DNA of 59,456 nt. Origin: Streptococcus loxodontisalivarius (GTDB taxonomy: Bacteria; Bacillota; Bacilli; Lactobacillales; Streptococcaceae). Below are positions 28,294 through 37,384 of the stretch, piece by piece. The stretch is taken from NCBI RefSeq assembly GCF_016908645.1, contig NZ_JAFBEH010000006.1, positions 1 to 59,456 of the forward strand, read 5' to 3'. Below the pieces are notes generated by a model. It had not been told where the DNA came from, searched no databases, and was given only the letters and a program-made list of their open reading frames with translations. A program made the position numbers and the translations under genes. Position 1 is the stretch's first letter, and every line of letters starts with the position of its first letter.

Positions 28294-29511
28294 ATGAAAG
28301 GGATTAAGGAAAGTCAAAGATTATCCTACGGCTTATTAGGTTTACTTTGCCTGGTGGGAATTGGGCTTGGTCTTATCGTCGGACTGATTGACACCATCTT
28401 CGGTCGCACCCTGCTCTACCTCTCTGACATCAGAACAGCTTATCCAGTCTATCTGATTCCGTTTTTGGGCTTAGCAGGTCTCTTGATTGTTTGGCTTTAT
28501 CGTAAAATTGGCGGAGCTTCGTCAAAAGGAATGGGCTTAGTTTTTGAGGTGGGGCATGGTCAAGAGGACAAAATACCCTATCGACTCATCCCCTTGGTCA
28601 CGCTGACTACCTGGCTGACGCATCTCTTTGGAGGGAGTGCTGGACGTGAAGGAGTAGCGGTCCAATTGGGGGCAACAGTCGGCAATGCCTTTGGTCAGTT
28701 TTGGGATTTTACCAACAAAAATCGTCTCTTTTTGACGATGGGGATGGCAGCAGGTTTTGCAGGGCTTTTCCAGACACCGATTGCCGCCATCTTTTTTGCT
28801 ATGGAAGTCCTAGCATTGGGGCAATTGAGTCTAACTGCTCTTTTACCAGCCATCTTTGCAGCTTTTACAGCCTCAAGGACCTCACACTACTTAGGTTTGG
28901 AAAAATTTAGCTTTGCTATATCGACTGACCTGAGTCTAGACTGGTCACTCATTTTGAAGCTTGCTTTATTAGGAATCTGCTTTGGCTTAGCTGGTAATCT
29001 CTTTGCTTACAGTCTTTCAAGTCTGAAAGCTAAGATGGCTAGCTGGCTCCCAAATCCTTATTATCGTATCTTCTTTGTGGGATTGGGTCTGTCATTAATT
29101 TTCCTTCTTCTTTGGCAGGGACGTTACTCTGGTCTTGGGACTAATCTGATTGAGGCGAGTTTTGAGGGAGAAAAACTCTATCAGTTTGACTGGCTTTTGA
29201 AATTGCTCTTGACTGTTCTGACCTTGTCAATCGGTTTTCAAGGAGGAGAAGTGACACCGCTTTTTGCAATCGGTGCCTCTCTTGGTGCAGTTTTAGCTCC
29301 GCTATTTGGCTTGCCAGTAGAGTTGGTAGCTGCAGCAGGATATATTTCTGTCTTTTCAAGTGCAACCAATACTTTCTTGGCACCGATTTTCATTGGTGGT
29401 GAGGTCTTTGGTTTTTCAAATGTAGCCTACTTCTTCATAGCGGTAGCTTTTGCCTACTCAATCAATCGTCGCCAGTCTATCTATGGCTTGCAGAAAATTT
29501 TAGAGGATTAG
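28294..29511 (+). CDS. ClC family chloride channel/transporter (second copy, no TrkA-C domain)
   Basis: The 405-residue protein has the ClC signatures GREGVAVQLGA (about 113-123) and GGEVTPLFAIG (about 315-325), but is shorter than the upstream ClC and lacks the regulatory C-terminal domain. It is only distantly similar to the upstream copy, so this is not a recent duplication. It follows the chorismate mutase gene after 10 nt with AAAGGAG. Chloride or fluoride export are both plausible. Confidence 0.88.
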   Translation: MKGIKESQRLSYGLLGLLCLVGIGLGLIVGLIDTIFGRTLLYLSDIRTAYPVYLIPFLGLAGLLIVWLYRKIGGASSKGMGLVFEVGHGQEDKIPYRLIPLVTLTTWLTHLFGGSAGREGVAVQLGATVGNAFGQFWDFTNKNRLFLTMGMAAGFAGLFQTPIAAIFFAMEVLALGQLSLTALLPAIFAAFTASRTSHYLGLEKFSFAISTDLSLDWSLILKLALLGICFGLAGNLFAYSLSSLKAKMASWLPNPYYRIFFVGLGLSLIFLLLWQGRYSGLGTNLIEASFEGEKLYQFDWLLKLLLTVLTLSIGFQGGEVTPLFAIGASLGAVLAPLFGLPVELVAAAGYISVFSSATNTFLAPIFIGGEVFGFSNVAYFFIAVAFAYSINRRQSIYGLQKILED

Positions 29512-29526
29512 TGCGCAGCATTTTCC

Positions 29527-29555
29527 TTTACAAAAAGATGAAAGTCTGATAAAAT
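29527..29555 (+). promoter_or_regulatory. Promoter of rplS
   Basis: -35 TTTACA (29527-29532), 17-nt spacer, extended -10 TGATAAAAT ending at 29555. Confidence 0.75.
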
Positions 29556-29561
29556 AAATTT

Positions 29562-29640
29562 TGTGTGTAATGGACGCACGAAATTAGGCTAATCCGCTAG
29601 GCTTAAAGGCGCCTAAGATTGGTAAGATAGGAGAATAATA
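29562..29640 (+). promoter_or_regulatory. L19 leader (candidate ribosomal-protein leader RNA)
   Basis: The untranslated leader of rplS contains paired segments (TGTGCGTCC-like near 29563-29578; AGGCTAATCC / GGCGCCTA near 29586-29615) ahead of the AGGAG site. Firmicute rplS mRNAs carry a known L19 autoregulatory leader; placing this sequence in that class is from position and general shape only. Confidence 0.5.
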
Positions 29641-29643
29641 TAA

Positions 29644-29991
29644 ATGAATCCATTAATCCAAAGTTTGACAGAAGGTCAACTTCGCTCTGATATCCCATCA
29701 TTCCGTCCTGGTGACACTGTACGCGTTCACGCTAAAGTTGTCGAAGGTAACCGCGAACGTATCCAGATCTTTGAAGGTGTTGTTATTTCACGTAAAGGTC
29801 AAGGGATCTCAGAAATGTACACAGTTCGTAAAATCTCAAGCGGTATCGGTGTAGAACGTACTTTCCCAATCCACACTCCACGTGTTGATAAAATCGAAGT
29901 TGTTCGTTACGGTAAAGTTCGTCGTGCTAAATTGTACTACCTACGCGCATTGCAAGGTAAAGCTGCACGTATCAAAGAAATCCGTCGTTAA
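29644..29991 (+). CDS. rplS: 50S ribosomal protein L19
   Basis: L19 lies at the interface of the ribosomal subunits. The 115-residue basic protein contains the family signature [20 protein letters not shown] (about 21-40) and ends [24 protein letters not shown], typical of the family. AGGAG precedes the ATG. It is a single-gene unit followed by a terminator and tRNA-Arg. Confidence 0.97.
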   Translation: MNPLIQSLTEGQLRSDIPSFRPGDTVRVHAKVVEGNRERIQIFEGVVISRKGQGISEMYTVRKISSGIGVERTFPIHTPRVDKIEVVRYGKVRRAKLYYLRALQGKAARIKEIRR

Positions 29992-30009
29992 TCTGAGAAT
30001 TAACATAAA

Positions 30010-30037
30010 AAATCTGTCCTTAGTGACGGATTTTTTA
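30010..30037 (+). terminator. Terminator after rplS
   Basis: AAATCTGTC / GACGGATTT stem with a 6-nt loop and T-run. Confidence 0.8.
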
Positions 30038-30041
30038 CTAG

Positions 30042-30113
30042 CTCCCCTTAGTTAAATGGATATAACAAGTTCCTCCTAAGAATTAGTTGCTGGTTCGATT
30101 CCGGCAGGGGAGA
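30042..30113 (+). tRNA. tRNA-Arg (anticodon CCT)
   Basis: The 72-nt sequence folds into a full cloverleaf: acceptor stem CTCCCCT / AGGGGAG (7 bp, perfect), D-stem GTTA / TAAC, anticodon stem AGTTC / GAATT (one G-T), loop CTCCTAA with anticodon CCT at 30075-30077, 4-nt variable loop, and T-stem GCTGG / CCGGC with TTCGATT loop. The discriminator is A and CCA is not encoded. It reads AGG codons. The gene appears undisturbed, with no adjacent integrase. Confidence 0.93.
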
Positions 30114-30124
30114 TATAAAAATGA

Positions 30125-30162
30125 AGAGTTTGGAAGAAAGATGTTATTCCATGCTCTTTTTT
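30125..30162 (+). terminator. Terminator after tRNA-Arg
   Basis: AGAG...GGAA / TTCC...CTCT imperfect stem followed by a run of seven T. Confidence 0.55.
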
Positions 30163-30187
30163 TCTAGACGAATTTCAGGAGGTCTCT

Positions 30188-31165
30188 ATGTCTAAGAAGA
30201 GTTCAGGTCTTATTGTTGCTGGTTTATTAGCTCTCTTGTCCCTAGTTTTGGGAACGGTTTTTCCCATTATTGGTTCCAGTGTGTTTGCTATTGTGCTAGG
30301 TATTTTGCTCAATAATACACTTGGGGTTAAGGAAGCTTGGCAAGATGGTCTTGCTTATAGCGGTAAGAAACTGCTTCAATATGCTATTATCTGTCTTGGT
30401 TTTACCATGTCCATCGGTAAGGTATCTCAGGTCGGTTTGTCCTCACTGCAGATTACGCTGCTTACGATTGCGGTTTCATTTATCGTTTCTTATTTTGTAG
30501 GGAAATGGCTAGGGCTTAATAGTCATTTGAAGACCTTGATTGGTTTTGGGACAGCTATTTGTGGAGGCTCTGCTATTGCGGCAGCGTCGCCAATCTTGGA
30601 TGCTGAAGAAGATGAGGTGGCTCTGTCTATCTCGACCATTTTCCTCTTCAATATCATTGCTGTGTTTCTCTTTCCTGCCTTGGGGCATCTGATGGGGATG
30701 ACAGATTTTGATTTTGGTCTCTGGGCTGGTACGGCCATCAATGACACTTCGTCTGTTGTGGCTGCTGGTTATGCCTACAGTCAGACAGCAGGAGACATTG
30801 CGACTATTGTTAAATTAGCTCGCGCTCTCATGATTGTGCCAGCTTGCTTGATTTTAGCAGGTATTGTTTACCGCAAATCACGTCAGGAAAAATCAGATTT
30901 CTCCTTTAAGAAAGTCTTTCCCTGGTTTATCCTTTGGTTCTTGCTAGCCTCTATCTTTTCTAGTCTTTTTGCCTTGCCAGAATGGCTGACGCTGGCTATC
31001 AAATACCTATCACAATTTTTGATGGCTATGGCACTAGCTGGTATCGGAAGCAAGGTGTCCTATCAACAATTTAAGTCAGCAGGACTCAAGCCAGTTTTGA
31101 CTGGATTAGCAGCCTGGTTTGCAGTAGCGGCATCCAGTCTCATTTTGCAATATTTTCTTTTTTAA
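30188..31165 (+). CDS. YeiH family putative sulfate exporter
   Basis: The 325-residue integral membrane protein has about nine to ten hydrophobic helices and the YeiH (UPF0324/Cons_hypoth698) signatures YAIICLGFTMSIG (about 65-77), FGTAICGGSAIAAASP (about 119-134) and GTAINDTSSVVAAGY (about 181-195). The family is annotated as putative sulfate exporter; the substrate is not proven. AGGAGG precedes the ATG. It is followed by rodA with its own promoter. Confidence 0.87.
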   Translation: MSKKSSGLIVAGLLALLSLVLGTVFPIIGSSVFAIVLGILLNNTLGVKEAWQDGLAYSGKKLLQYAIICLGFTMSIGKVSQVGLSSLQITLLTIAVSFIVSYFVGKWLGLNSHLKTLIGFGTAICGGSAIAAASPILDAEEDEVALSISTIFLFNIIAVFLFPALGHLMGMTDFDFGLWAGTAINDTSSVVAAGYAYSQTAGDIATIVKLARALMIVPACLILAGIVYRKSRQEKSDFSFKKVFPWFILWFLLASIFSSLFALPEWLTLAIKYLSQFLMAMALAGIGSKVSYQQFKSAGLKPVLTGLAAWFAVAASSLILQYFLF

Positions 31166-31188
31166 TTCTATCGTTCACACCCCAAACA

Positions 31189-31197
31189 TGGTATAAT
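31189..31197 (+). promoter_or_regulatory. Extended -10 promoter of rodA
   Basis: TGGTATAAT at 31189-31197; AGAAGGA site at about 31216. Confidence 0.65.
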
Positions 31198-31228
31198 ATT
31201 TTCTATCAATATTTAGAAGGAACTACTA

Positions 31229-32443
31229 ATGGCGTCAAAGAAAAATAACATTGAAAGTCGGATTGATTACAGTCTCGTATTACCTGTCTTTCTGCTTTTG
31301 ATTATCGGTTTTGTGGCAATCTACCTTGTTGCCTCTAATGATTATCCCAAACGTTTGGTCTCAATCATGATTCAGCAGGGAGCTTGGACAGGACTTGGTT
31401 TAGCTATTGCTTTTGTCGTCATGCTTTTCAATACTCAGTTTCTTTGGCGAGTTACTCCATGGTTGTATGGTTTAGGACTCTTTCTGATGATCCTACCTCT
31501 GGTATTTTACAGTCCAGAATTGGTCGCCTCAACTGGTGCTAAAAACTGGGTCACCATTGCCAATACAACACTCTTTCAGCCATCTGAGTTTATGAAGATA
31601 TCCTATATTCTCATGCTGGCAAGGACGACTCTCTGGTTTAATGATTTGTCCAAGGAGCGAGATTTAAGACATGATTTCAAATTGTTAGGCTGGTATGGAG
31701 CGGTGACGCTACCTGTCTTCATTCTTCTAGCCTTGCAAAAAGACTTGGGAACAGCTATGGTTTTCGTGGCAATTCTAGCAGGTACGATTTTAATTGCAGG
31801 AATTTCATGGAAGATTATCCTACCAGTTGTCTTGATTATGGTTTTAGCGGTAGCTGTCTTTATGGGGCTCTTTCTCTGGGATAGCGGACGTGAGTTTCTT
31901 TACAAGATGGGGATGGATACCTATCAGCTTAACCGTATTTCTGCCTGGTTGGATCCCTTCTCTTATGCTTCAGGTATTGCATATCAACAGACACAGGGTA
32001 TGATTTCCATTGGAATCGGTGGTCTGACAGGAACAGGCAGCTCGAGCTTGGAGTTATCTGTCCCTGTACGTGAGAGTGATATGATTTTCACGGCAATAGC
32101 AGAGCATTTTGGCTTTATCGGAGGCTTAATTGTACTCTTGCTCTATCTCTGGTTGATCTATCGATTGGTTCGAGTGACCATTGCATCAAATAATCAATTT
32201 TATACTTTGATTTCAACTGGATTTATCATGATGATCATGTTCCATATTTTTGAAAATATTGGAGCAACAGTGGGAATTCTTCCTTTGACAGGGATTCCTC
32301 TACCATTCATTTCACAAGGTGGTTCATCTCTGATTTCAAATCTGATTGGAGTCGGATTGATTCTATCAATGTCCTACCAAAAGAATTTGCAGGACGAAGA
32401 AATTTTCATGAAAAATATGCGCCGTTCGGCAAGATATAAATAA
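31229..32443 (+). CDS. rodA: Rod shape-determining SEDS glycosyltransferase RodA
   Basis: RodA polymerises peptidoglycan for peripheral/elongation growth with a class B PBP. The 404-residue protein has about ten transmembrane helices and the SEDS signatures NWVTIANTTLFQPSEFMKIS (about 107-126), ALQKDLGTAMV (about 168-178, with the conserved aspartate), and the C-terminal GIPLPFISQGGSSL (about 353-366). It is RodA rather than FtsW by overall resemblance and by proximity to gyrB, as in pneumococcus. Confidence 0.9.
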   Translation: MASKKNNIESRIDYSLVLPVFLLLIIGFVAIYLVASNDYPKRLVSIMIQQGAWTGLGLAIAFVVMLFNTQFLWRVTPWLYGLGLFLMILPLVFYSPELVASTGAKNWVTIANTTLFQPSEFMKISYILMLARTTLWFNDLSKERDLRHDFKLLGWYGAVTLPVFILLALQKDLGTAMVFVAILAGTILIAGISWKIILPVVLIMVLAVAVFMGLFLWDSGREFLYKMGMDTYQLNRISAWLDPFSYASGIAYQQTQGMISIGIGGLTGTGSSSLELSVPVRESDMIFTAIAEHFGFIGGLIVLLLYLWLIYRLVRVTIASNNQFYTLISTGFIMMIMFHIFENIGATVGILPLTGIPLPFISQGGSSLISNLIGVGLILSMSYQKNLQDEEIFMKNMRRSARYK

Positions 32444-32528
32444 TCTAAGAAGAGTTGGGAAAGCCCAACTTTTTTGTTATTAAAGAGGAGTCCTTTTTGT
32501 GTAAATACTATCAAAATCAAGGGAAATA

Positions 32529-32537
32529 TGCTATAAT
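32529..32537 (+). promoter_or_regulatory. Extended -10 promoter of the HAD gene
   Basis: TGCTATAAT ends 7 nt before the ATG at 32545, so the transcript is probably leaderless or nearly so. Confidence 0.6.
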
Positions 32538-32544
32538 AGAGGGT

Positions 32545-33111
32545 ATGAAAACTCGCGATTTTATTTGGGATTTAGGTGGAACCCTGCTTGATAATTATCA
32601 ACTGTCTACACAAGCCTTTCTAGAAGCTCTTGCTCACTTTGGTATTGAGGCTAGTGCAGACCAAGTCTATGACAAATTGAAAGTATCAACCAAAGAAGCT
32701 ATTGCCTTTTTTATTCCCAATGAGCCAGCTTTTCAGGATTATTATAAAAGTCTTGAGGCAGAAAAGTTAGAAGCTCCGCTCCTTTTTGAAGGAGCCAGAG
32801 AAGCGCTTGAAAAGGTCCTTGCCTGCGGTGGAAGGAATTTCTTGATTTCCCATCGTAATCATCAGGTCAAGCAGCTTTTGGTTAAAACAGCTATCTTGGA
32901 GTATTTTACAGAGATTGTGACTTCTGACAATGGCTTTGCGAGAAAGCCGAATCCTGAGAGCTTTCTGTATCTGAAAGACAAGTATGACTTGGAAGATGCA
33001 TTAGTGATTGGGGATCGTGAGATAGATATAGAAGCGGGACAGGCAGCAGGATTTGCCACTTGTCTCTTTGATGGAAAAAATCTTTATTGGAGATTGTTAC
33101 AGAATGACTGA
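32545..33111 (+). CDS. HAD family hydrolase (subfamily IA) with altered motif I
   Basis: The 188-residue protein has HAD motif I as [11 protein letters not shown] (about 7-17): the nucleophile aspartate is kept, but the usual second aspartate (DxD) is glycine. Motif II is FLISHRN (about 98-104), and the C-terminal motif is [16 protein letters not shown] (about 155-170). Substrate unknown. I chose the ATG at 32545 ([12 protein letters not shown]) because the family starts here and the promoter -10 sits just upstream; an earlier in-frame GTG/TTG-type start would lie before the promoter. It overlaps gyrB by 8 nt. Confidence 0.85.
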   Translation: MKTRDFIWDLGGTLLDNYQLSTQAFLEALAHFGIEASADQVYDKLKVSTKEAIAFFIPNEPAFQDYYKSLEAEKLEAPLLFEGAREALEKVLACGGRNFLISHRNHQVKQLLVKTAILEYFTEIVTSDNGFARKPNPESFLYLKDKYDLEDALVIGDREIDIEAGQAAGFATCLFDGKNLYWRLLQND

Positions 33112-35056
33112 AGAAAACAAAAATTTAGAAGAACTTGCTAAAGAATATGACGCCAGCCAGATTCAGGTTTTGGAAGGTCTTGAGGCTGTTCGTATGCGTC
33201 CAGGGATGTATATTGGATCAACTTCAAAAGAAGGGCTTCACCACTTGGTTTGGGAGATTGTCGATAACTCAATCGATGAAGCCTTAGCAGGTTTTGCGAC
33301 TCATATTGAGGTCTTTATCGAAGAGGATAACTCGATTACGGTTGTCGATGACGGACGTGGAATTCCTGTTGGTATACAAGAAAAAACAGGACGTCCTGCC
33401 GTTGAAACAGTCTTTACAGTTCTTCACGCAGGTGGTAAATTCGGCGGTGGCGGCTACAAGGTTTCTGGTGGTCTTCACGGGGTAGGGTCATCTGTTGTTA
33501 ATGCTCTTTCAACACAGTTGGATGTTAAAGTCTATAAAGATGGTAAAATCCACTATCAAGAGTATAAACGTGGTGTCGTTGTCGATGACTTGGCTGTGAT
33601 CGGTGAGACAGATCGTCACGGAACAACCGTTCACTTCACACCAGACCCAGAAATCTTTACAGAGACAACAGTCTTTGAATTTGATAAACTTGCTAAGCGA
33701 ATTCAACAACTTGCCTTCTTGAACCGTGGTCTTAAAATCTCAATCACTGATAAACGTCAGGATTTAGAACAAGAAAAAGAATTCCACTATGAAGGTGGTA
33801 TCGCTAGTTACGTTGAATTTATCAATGAAAATAAGGAAGCAATCTTTGACACACCAATCTATACTGATGGTGATATGGATGGGATTTCAGTTGAGGTTGC
33901 TATGCAATACACGACTGGCTTCCATGAAAATGTCATGAGTTTTGCCAACAACATCCACACCCACGAAGGTGGTACTCATGAACAAGGTTTCCGTACAGCC
34001 TTGACCCGTGTGGTTAATGACTACGCTCGTCAGAATAAGATTCTCAAGGAAAAAGATGATAATCTGACTGGTGAAGACGTTCGTGAAGGGTTGACAGCAG
34101 TTATCTCTGTTAAACATCCAAATCCTCAGTTTGAGGGACAAACCAAGACTAAACTCGGAAACTCTGAAGTCGTGAAAATCACTAACCGACTTTTCAGCGA
34201 TGCTTTCAGTCGTTTCCTCTTGGAAAATCCTCAGATTGCACGTAAAATCGTTGAAAAAGGGATTTTGGCTTCCAAAGCTCGTATTGCTGCCAAGCGTGCG
34301 CGTGAAGTCACACGTAAAAAATCAGGACTTGAGATTTCAAATCTTCCTGGTAAATTGGCAGACTGTTCTTCAAATGACGCTAGTCAAAACGAACTCTTTA
34401 TCGTTGAGGGAGATTCAGCTGGTGGATCAGCTAAGTCTGGTCGTAATCGTGAATTCCAAGCTATTCTTCCTATTCGTGGTAAGATTCTTAACGTTGAAAA
34501 AGCAACCATGGATAAAATCTTGGCAAATGAGGAAATTAGAAGTCTCTTCACAGCCATGGGAACAGGCTTCGGTGCTGAATTTGATGTGTCCAAAGCTCGC
34601 TATCAAAAACTAGTTATCATGACCGATGCCGATGTCGATGGTGCTCACATTCGTACCCTTCTTTTGACCTTGATTTACCGCTTTATGCGTCCAGTCCTAG
34701 AAGCAGGTTATGTTTACATTGCCCAACCACCAATTTACGGTGTTAAGGTTGGTAGCGAGATTAAAGAATATATCCAGCCAGGTGCTGATCAGGAGCAAAA
34801 ACTCCAAGAGGCCATGGAACGTTATAGTGTTGGACGTTCAAAACCAACAGTTCAGCGTTATAAAGGTCTCGGAGAGATGGATGATCATCAACTTTGGGAA
34901 ACAACTATGGATCCTGAAAATCGCTTAATGGCGCGTGTTTCTGTCGATGATGCAGCAGAAGCTGATAAGATTTTTGATATGCTTATGGGTGACCGTGTGG
35001 AACCTCGTCGTGAATTTATCGAAGAAAACGCAGTCTATTCAACCCTAGATATCTAG
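33104..35056 (+). CDS. gyrB: DNA gyrase subunit B
   Basis: GyrB is the ATPase subunit that drives negative supercoiling. The 650-residue protein has the GHKL ATPase motifs ([13 protein letters not shown], about 48-60; VDDGRGIPV, about 80-88; [19 protein letters not shown]) and the TOPRIM motifs [13 protein letters not shown] (about 432-444) and DADVDGAHI (about 507-515). Sequence and length favour GyrB over ParE. The ATG at 33104 ([20 protein letters not shown]) lies inside the end of the HAD gene, with TGGAGA upstream; a longer frame from 33053 overlaps HAD further and is unlikely. Confidence 0.96.
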   Translation: MTEENKNLEELAKEYDASQIQVLEGLEAVRMRPGMYIGSTSKEGLHHLVWEIVDNSIDEALAGFATHIEVFIEEDNSITVVDDGRGIPVGIQEKTGRPAVETVFTVLHAGGKFGGGGYKVSGGLHGVGSSVVNALSTQLDVKVYKDGKIHYQEYKRGVVVDDLAVIGETDRHGTTVHFTPDPEIFTETTVFEFDKLAKRIQQLAFLNRGLKISITDKRQDLEQEKEFHYEGGIASYVEFINENKEAIFDTPIYTDGDMDGISVEVAMQYTTGFHENVMSFANNIHTHEGGTHEQGFRTALTRVVNDYARQNKILKEKDDNLTGEDVREGLTAVISVKHPNPQFEGQTKTKLGNSEVVKITNRLFSDAFSRFLLENPQIARKIVEKGILASKARIAAKRAREVTRKKSGLEISNLPGKLADCSSNDASQNELFIVEGDSAGGSAKSGRNREFQAILPIRGKILNVEKATMDKILANEEIRSLFTAMGTGFGAEFDVSKARYQKLVIMTDADVDGAHIRTLLLTLIYRFMRPVLEAGYVYIAQPPIYGVKVGSEIKEYIQPGADQEQKLQEAMERYSVGRSKPTVQRYKGLGEMDDHQLWETTMDPENRLMARVSVDDAAEADKIFDMLMGDRVEPRREFIEENAVYSTLDI

Positions 35057-35105
35057 AAAAGATTAGGAAAACTTAAGGAAAATGGGTGCATCCTATCCTT
35101 AAGTA

Positions 35106-35114
35106 TGTTATAAT
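35106..35114 (+). promoter_or_regulatory. Extended -10 promoter of ezrA
   Basis: TGTTATAAT at 35106-35114, followed by an AAGGAG site before the ATG at 35168. Confidence 0.6.
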
Positions 35115-35167
35115 CGTAACGTTATAGAAAAATACTGACGATACTAAAGAAATACAAGGAGATTGAC

Positions 35168-36892
35168 ATGTCTAGCGGAATTGTATTGCTCATCGTAGCG
35201 ATAGTACTACTTGTCATCATCGCCTATCTCATTGGCGTAATTATACGAAAACGAAACGATTCATTGATTGAAGGCTTGGAAGCTCGTAAAACTGAGCTCT
35301 TCCAACTTCCTGTCAATGATGAAATTGAATCTGTAAAAAATCTTCACCTGATTGGACAAAGTCAATCAACCTTCCGTGAATGGAATCAAAAATGGACTGA
35401 TTTGTCATTGAATTCTTTCACTGATATCGAAAATCATATTTTCGAAGCTGAAAGCTTGAACGACGGTTTCAAATTTATTCAAGCTAAGCATGAGATTGAT
35501 AATATTGATAGCCAGTTGGACGTCGTTGAAGAAGATATTGCGGCTATCCGCGAAGCTCTTTCTATTCTTCGTGAGCAGGAAGAGAAAAATAGTGCGCGTG
35601 TTAAACACGCTCTTGACCTCTATGAAGTTCTTCAAGCAGCGATTTCTGAAAACGAAGATAACTATGGCTCAACAATGCCTGAGATTCAGAAACAGTTGAA
35701 AAATATTGAGACTGAGTTCTCTCAATTTGTGACCCTTAACTCCTCTGGTGACCCTGTTGAGGCTTCTGATATCTTGGACCGTGCTGAAGAGCACACTATC
35801 GCACTTGGTCAGATTACTGAGCGCGTGCCAGCTATCGTTGCTAAGTTGGAAGATGACTTCCCAGATCAATTGGACGACTTGGAATCAGGTTACCGTCAAT
35901 TGTTAGAACAAAACTACAATTTCAAGGAAAACAATATTGAGATGCGTTTCCAAGAAATTCGTGAAGGAATTCGTTCAACATCTGACGAGCTTGCAAGTCT
36001 AGACCTTGATAAAGCCAATTCAGAAAATGAAATCATTCAAGAGAAGATTGATTCACTCTACGATATTTTTGAATTTGAAATCAAGGCTCACAAGGCTGTT
36101 GTCCGAGATGCAAAAATCATTCCACAATATCTTGAACATGCTAAAACAAACAATGATAAGTTGAATGCAGAGCTATCACGTTTGACGAAAAAATATATCC
36201 TCAATGAGAGTGACCACTTGAGTCTTCGCTCATTCGAGGAAGAGTTGGAAAATATGGAAGAAGCGGTGCTTCCACATATCGAAAACTTGGATAGCCAAAC
36301 AAAACCATTCTCTATTCTTGAACTTGAGTTGGATAAGACTTTGAAAGCCCTAGCTCGAATTGAAGAAGGTCAAATGGAAGTCTTCTCTGATATCAAAGAT
36401 ATTGAGAAAACGGAAGAAACAGCTCGTAAGAAACTTGACGAATACATCAATAAATTGCATGCTATCAAACGTTTCATGGAGAAACGTCACTTGCCAGGTA
36501 TTCCACAAGAGTTTTTAAGTGTCTTCTTCACAACAAGTGTGCAACTTGAAACCCTTATGGACGAGTTGAGTCGTGGTCGCATCAATGTTGAATCGGTAGC
36601 TAAATTGACAGAAGTAGCTACAGCTGCTATTGCAAATCTTGAAGAAACTGCCTACCGTGTTGTTCAAAATGCTACACTTACTGAGCAGTTGCTCCAATAT
36701 TCAAACCGTTACCGTAGCTTTGAACAAGGTGTTCAAAATAGCTTCGAACATGCCCTTCGCCTTTTTGAAGTTGATTACGATTACCAAGCATCATTTGATG
36801 AAATTTCCTACGCACTTGAAACTGTAGAACCAGGTGTCACAGAACGTTTCGTGACTTCTTATGAGAAGACAAGAGAAAAAATTCGATTTTAA
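35168..36892 (+). CDS. ezrA: Septation ring formation regulator EzrA
   Basis: EzrA is a membrane-anchored spectrin-like protein that interacts with FtsZ and coordinates septal and peripheral wall synthesis. The 574-residue protein has one N-terminal transmembrane helix (about 4-26), followed by an almost entirely helical, coiled-coil cytoplasmic part rich in Glu, Leu and Lys. Position after gyrB and length match the streptococcal family. A terminator follows directly. Confidence 0.93.
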   Translation: MSSGIVLLIVAIVLLVIIAYLIGVIIRKRNDSLIEGLEARKTELFQLPVNDEIESVKNLHLIGQSQSTFREWNQKWTDLSLNSFTDIENHIFEAESLNDGFKFIQAKHEIDNIDSQLDVVEEDIAAIREALSILREQEEKNSARVKHALDLYEVLQAAISENEDNYGSTMPEIQKQLKNIETEFSQFVTLNSSGDPVEASDILDRAEEHTIALGQITERVPAIVAKLEDDFPDQLDDLESGYRQLLEQNYNFKENNIEMRFQEIREGIRSTSDELASLDLDKANSENEIIQEKIDSLYDIFEFEIKAHKAVVRDAKIIPQYLEHAKTNNDKLNAELSRLTKKYILNESDHLSLRSFEEELENMEEAVLPHIENLDSQTKPFSILELELDKTLKALARIEEGQMEVFSDIKDIEKTEETARKKLDEYINKLHAIKRFMEKRHLPGIPQEFLSVFFTTSVQLETLMDELSRGRINVESVAKLTEVATAAIANLEETAYRVVQNATLTEQLLQYSNRYRSFEQGVQNSFEHALRLFEVDYDYQASFDEISYALETVEPGVTERFVTSYEKTREKIRF

Positions 36893-36896
36893 TGAG

Positions 36897-36921
36897 AGAC
36901 TGGAGAAATCCAGTCTTTTTT
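36897..36921 (+). terminator. Terminator after ezrA
   Basis: AGACTGG / CCAGTCT stem with a 6-nt loop followed by TTTTT. Confidence 0.85.
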
Positions 36922-36943
36922 GTTATGGAATATCGATTTTCAC

Positions 36944-36972
36944 TTGCAATTTTCAGAATTTTCAAGTAAAAT
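36944..36972 (+). promoter_or_regulatory. Promoter of the histidine operon
   Basis: -35 TTGCAA (36944-36949), exactly 17-nt spacer, -10 TAAAAT (36967-36972); transcription would begin near 36979, at the 5' edge of the T-box leader. Confidence 0.7.
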
Positions 36973-36978
36973 AGTAAC

Positions 36979-37245
36979 AAATTGAAAGCGTTGATAGAAA
37001 TTGTTCGAGACAACAGACAGAGAGTGCTCATTGGTGAGAAGGCATGCAATCCTCGGACTACACATTCTTGAGTGCACATGCAAAATCGGTTTGAGAGTAG
37101 TGTGTGACGGGTGGTTCCGTTAAGAACTATGACTTGTTCAAGTCGCAGAGAGTCTTTTGGGTGACTGAGAGACTGAATGAAGGTGGAACCACGTGAAAAC
37201 GTCCTGACGAAAAGCACTGCTTTTTGTGAGGGCGTTTTTTCTATC
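36979..37245 (+). promoter_or_regulatory. T-box riboswitch leader of the histidine operon
   Basis: The leader carries the canonical T-box sequence GAAGGTGGAACCACG (37179-37193) and a terminator hairpin built from AACGTCCTGAC and GAGGGCGTT with a T-run (37197-37240). A long structured Stem I region precedes it (about 37000-37120). CAC triplets at 37061 and 37075 are candidate His specifiers, though I could not settle the Stem I pairing. Uncharged tRNA-His would stabilise the antiterminator and switch on hisC and the downstream genes. Confidence 0.9.
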
Positions 37246-37249
37246 AAAC

Positions 37250-37292
37250 AGAATCATTCCTGTTATTGTTTATCCCAATTCTGACGAGTGGT
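37250..37292 (+). repeat. Diverged end of the MITE-like element
   Basis: This segment (AATCATTCCTGTTATTG, then CCCAA-TCTGAC-AG-GG) matches the left end of the 10954-11275 element over about 43 nt with roughly three quarters of positions identical. It lies between the T-box terminator and hisC. Confidence 0.45.
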
Positions 37293-37384
37293 TTTTGAAT
37301 AGCAAAATTAAAAAATCACCTCAAAGGAGACTATCAAAAACTCAAACAACAGAGAATGTTTCAAACAAAGAAAGGATGACTGAG

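Noticed and set aside
30042..30113. tRNA-Arg as the attachment site of an integrated element
   Set aside because: The tRNA is intact, no integrase or direct repeat of its 3' end was noticed nearby, and the following genes are ordinary chromosomal ones.
33053..33103. Upstream start for gyrB
   Set aside because: It lies within the HAD coding region, adds residues not in GyrB, and MTEENKN at 33104 matches the family.
37226..37384. N-terminal extension of hisC
   Set aside because: It would start in the T-box terminator hairpin and read the MITE remnant; the ATG at 37385 has the proper ribosome-binding site and family N-terminus.
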